From the NCBI GenBank assembly GCA_023391175.1, contig JAEWBL010000080.1, forward strand, positions 1-6,383: a DNA stretch of 6,383 bases. The letters run 5' to 3'. This stretch comes from Pseudomonadota bacterium (GTDB taxonomy: Bacteria; Pseudomonadota; Alphaproteobacteria; Rhizobiales; Xanthobacteraceae). The notes below the pieces were generated by a model that was given only the letters and a program-made list of their open reading frames with translations, had not been told where the DNA came from and ran no database searches. Positions 5,323 through 6,383 of the stretch are shown here, one piece after another. The stretch's first letter is position 1. Each line of letters begins with the position of its first letter. The position numbers and the translations under genes are program-made.

Positions 5323-5327
5323 GGGAG

Positions 5328-6383
5328 ATGCACGGGGAGCGCGGGAGCGGAGCCTCACGGGATATGGGTGCGGAGCGGGCGGGTTCACGCCGCGCGGCGT
5401 CCGGCAAATCGGCATCGGCGAGCATCGCCTCGAAGCACGCGATCGCGCTCGGCTTCTCCGCGGCGGCCGTGCCGGTCGCGCTTCTGGCGGCCTTCCCGGC
5501 CATGGCCCAGGAGCAGTCCGCCAATTCCTCCGGCACGCTCCAGCTCGGCACCGTCGAGGTCGTCGCCACCACCCCGCTCTCCGGCACTGGCATCGATGCC
5601 GACAAGGTGCCCGGCGCGGTCACCATCATCGGTGCCGACCAGTTCGACCGGCTGAATTCCTTCGCCGTCACCGACGGCCTGTTCCAGTATACGCCCAGCG
5701 CCAACACCACGGACGTTCAGGGCAACGCCTTCTTCCAGGACTTCCGCTTCCGCGGCTTCGCCGCCTCGCCGCTGCAGGGCACTCCGCAGGGCATCGCCGT
5801 CTACCAGAACGGCATCCGCCTCAACGAGGCGTTCGGCGACACGGTGAACTGGGACCTCATTCCGGAGGTCGCCATCAGCCGCGCCGAGGTGTTCTCCAAC
5901 AATCCCGCCTTCGGCCTCAACGCGCTGGGCGGCGCCGTCTCCATCCAGATGAAGAACGGCTTCAACTATCACGGCTTCGAGGGGAGCATTCAGGGCGGCT
6001 CGTTCGGCCAGATCGGCGGCAACATCCAGTATGGCGGCGAAAAGGACGGCTTCGGCGTCTACATCGCGGCCGACGCCGTGCATGCCGATGGCTGGCGGCT
6101 CCAGTCGCCGTCCGACCTCGCCCGCTTCTACAGTGACTTCGGCTGGAAGAACGACAAGACCGAGGTCCACCTCGTCGCCAGTGCTGCAACGACCAATCTC
6201 GGCGTGGTCGGCCCGACGCCGGTGCAGTTGCTCGACCAGAACTGGAACTCCATCTACACTTGGCCGCAGACCACCGAGAACAACGTCGGCATGCTGGCCC
6301 TGAACGGCAAGTATGACCTCACCGATACCTGGCAATTGCAGGGCAACCTCTATGCCCGCAAGTTCAGCCAGGCGCATGTGGAC
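5328..6383 (+). CDS. TonB-dependent outer-membrane receptor (3' end outside window)
   Basis: The frame stays open from ATG 5328 to the window edge, 352 codons. The protein is exported: a basic N-terminal stretch with RR and K residues, a hydrophobic core at about 38-56, and a likely cleavage site AMA|QEQ after residue 60. A TonB-box-like segment, TVEVVATTP, is at 75-83. The plug domain covers about 93-205, including VPGAVTII, FRFRGF (139-144), the NGIRLNEAFGDTVNW stretch ending at Trp175, and the conserved plug end FGLNALGGAVSIQ. After about 210 the alternating aromatic and polar pattern of the beta-barrel begins (EGSIQGGSFGQIGGNIQYGG). It imports a scarce ligand such as a siderophore or other metal complex across the outer membrane with TonB-ExbBD energy; the ligand cannot be told. 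AGGGG (5317-5321) lies 6 bases before the ATG. ATG 5364 is a weaker alternative. Confidence 0.9.
   Translation, partial: MHGERGSGASRDMGAERAGSRRAASGKSASASIASKHAIALGFSAAAVPVALLAAFPAMAQEQSANSSGTLQLGTVEVVATTPLSGTGIDADKVPGAVTIIGADQFDRLNSFAVTDGLFQYTPSANTTDVQGNAFFQDFRFRGFAASPLQGTPQGIAVYQNGIRLNEAFGDTVNWDLIPEVAISRAEVFSNNPAFGLNALGGAVSIQMKNGFNYHGFEGSIQGGSFGQIGGNIQYGGEKDGFGVYIAADAVHADGWRLQSPSDLARFYSDFGWKNDKTEVHLVASAATTNLGVVGPTPVQLLDQNWNSIYTWPQTTENNVGMLALNGKYDLTDTWQLQGNLYARKFSQAHVD

Larger units (their letters stand above)
4927..5327. other. 400-bp gene-free region of lower GC upstream of the TonB receptor
   Basis: No convincing gene is visible. Bases about 4976-5220 are clearly richer in A and T than the rest of the window. 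Besides the hairpin, palindromes, promoter and leader listed separately, it contains a second weaker promoter-like pair, ACGACA (4997-5002) with an 18-base spacer and TATAGT (5021-5026). It also holds three loosely spaced TTCCC motifs at 5075, 5099 and 5120. A 62-codon frame at 5026-5214 has no ribosome site and no recognisable features. The length and content are those of a heavily regulated promoter region. Confidence 0.6.

Noticed and set aside
4927..5327. A horizontally acquired or mobile segment, suggested by the lower GC
   Set aside because: There is no transposase, terminal repeat with target duplication, or attachment site. AT-rich regulatory DNA explains the composition.
5385..6377. 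A 330-codon open frame on the minus strand opposite the TonB receptor
   Set aside because: It is a shadow frame of the receptor, whose plus-strand reading frame carries a signal peptide, plug motifs and barrel pattern.

Overview
The window is GC-rich (roughly two thirds G+C), gene-dense and uses GC-ending codons throughout. The family types present (a GMC oxidoreductase next to a probable aldehyde dehydrogenase, a TonB receptor with an AMA|QEQ-type signal peptide) suggest an alphaproteobacterium, most likely of the Hyphomicrobiales (Xanthobacteraceae-like). That placement is inference. I see no insertion sequence, tRNA, rRNA, CRISPR array or phage gene.

Layout. (1) Bases 1-1780 hold the 3' tail of a gene, probably an aldehyde dehydrogenase, joined by a TGATG stop-start overlap to a complete FAD-dependent GMC alcohol dehydrogenase. 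Together they would oxidise an alcohol to an aldehyde and then an acid. A strong hairpin at 1768-1793 closes this unit. (2) Bases 1805-3016 are a divergent pair: a WCPYC redoxin (peroxiredoxin-like) on the minus strand and a TetR-family regulator on the plus strand. Two matched 16-bp palindromes of the form TGGAC-N6-GTCCA lie between them and are almost certainly the TetR operators. (3) Bases 3004-3102 are a short gap between convergent genes, filled with perfect palindromes built on GATCCGATC. (4) Bases 3106-4926 are a second divergent pair: a LysR-type regulator on the minus strand and an NQO1-family NAD(P)H:quinone oxidoreductase on the plus strand, separated by an AT-rich dyad. (5) Bases 4927-5327 are a 400-bp gene-free region of lower GC. 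It carries a terminator-like hairpin, a spaced inverted pair, two AGAATTCT palindromes flanking a good promoter, and a nested hairpin in the predicted leader. (6) From 5328 to the window edge runs the first 352 codons of a TonB-dependent outer-membrane receptor. This frame has no stop codon inside the window.

Working together: regions 2 and 4 look like two independently regulated small modules against oxidants, electrophiles or quinones, each an enzyme divergent from its own regulator. The TetR protein has a Cys in a GCPLGSLA motif that could sense reactive species. The dehydrogenase unit upstream could be a source of such compounds, but nothing in the sequence proves a link. The TonB receptor is probably a separate uptake function. 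Its leader is the part of the window that looks least explained.
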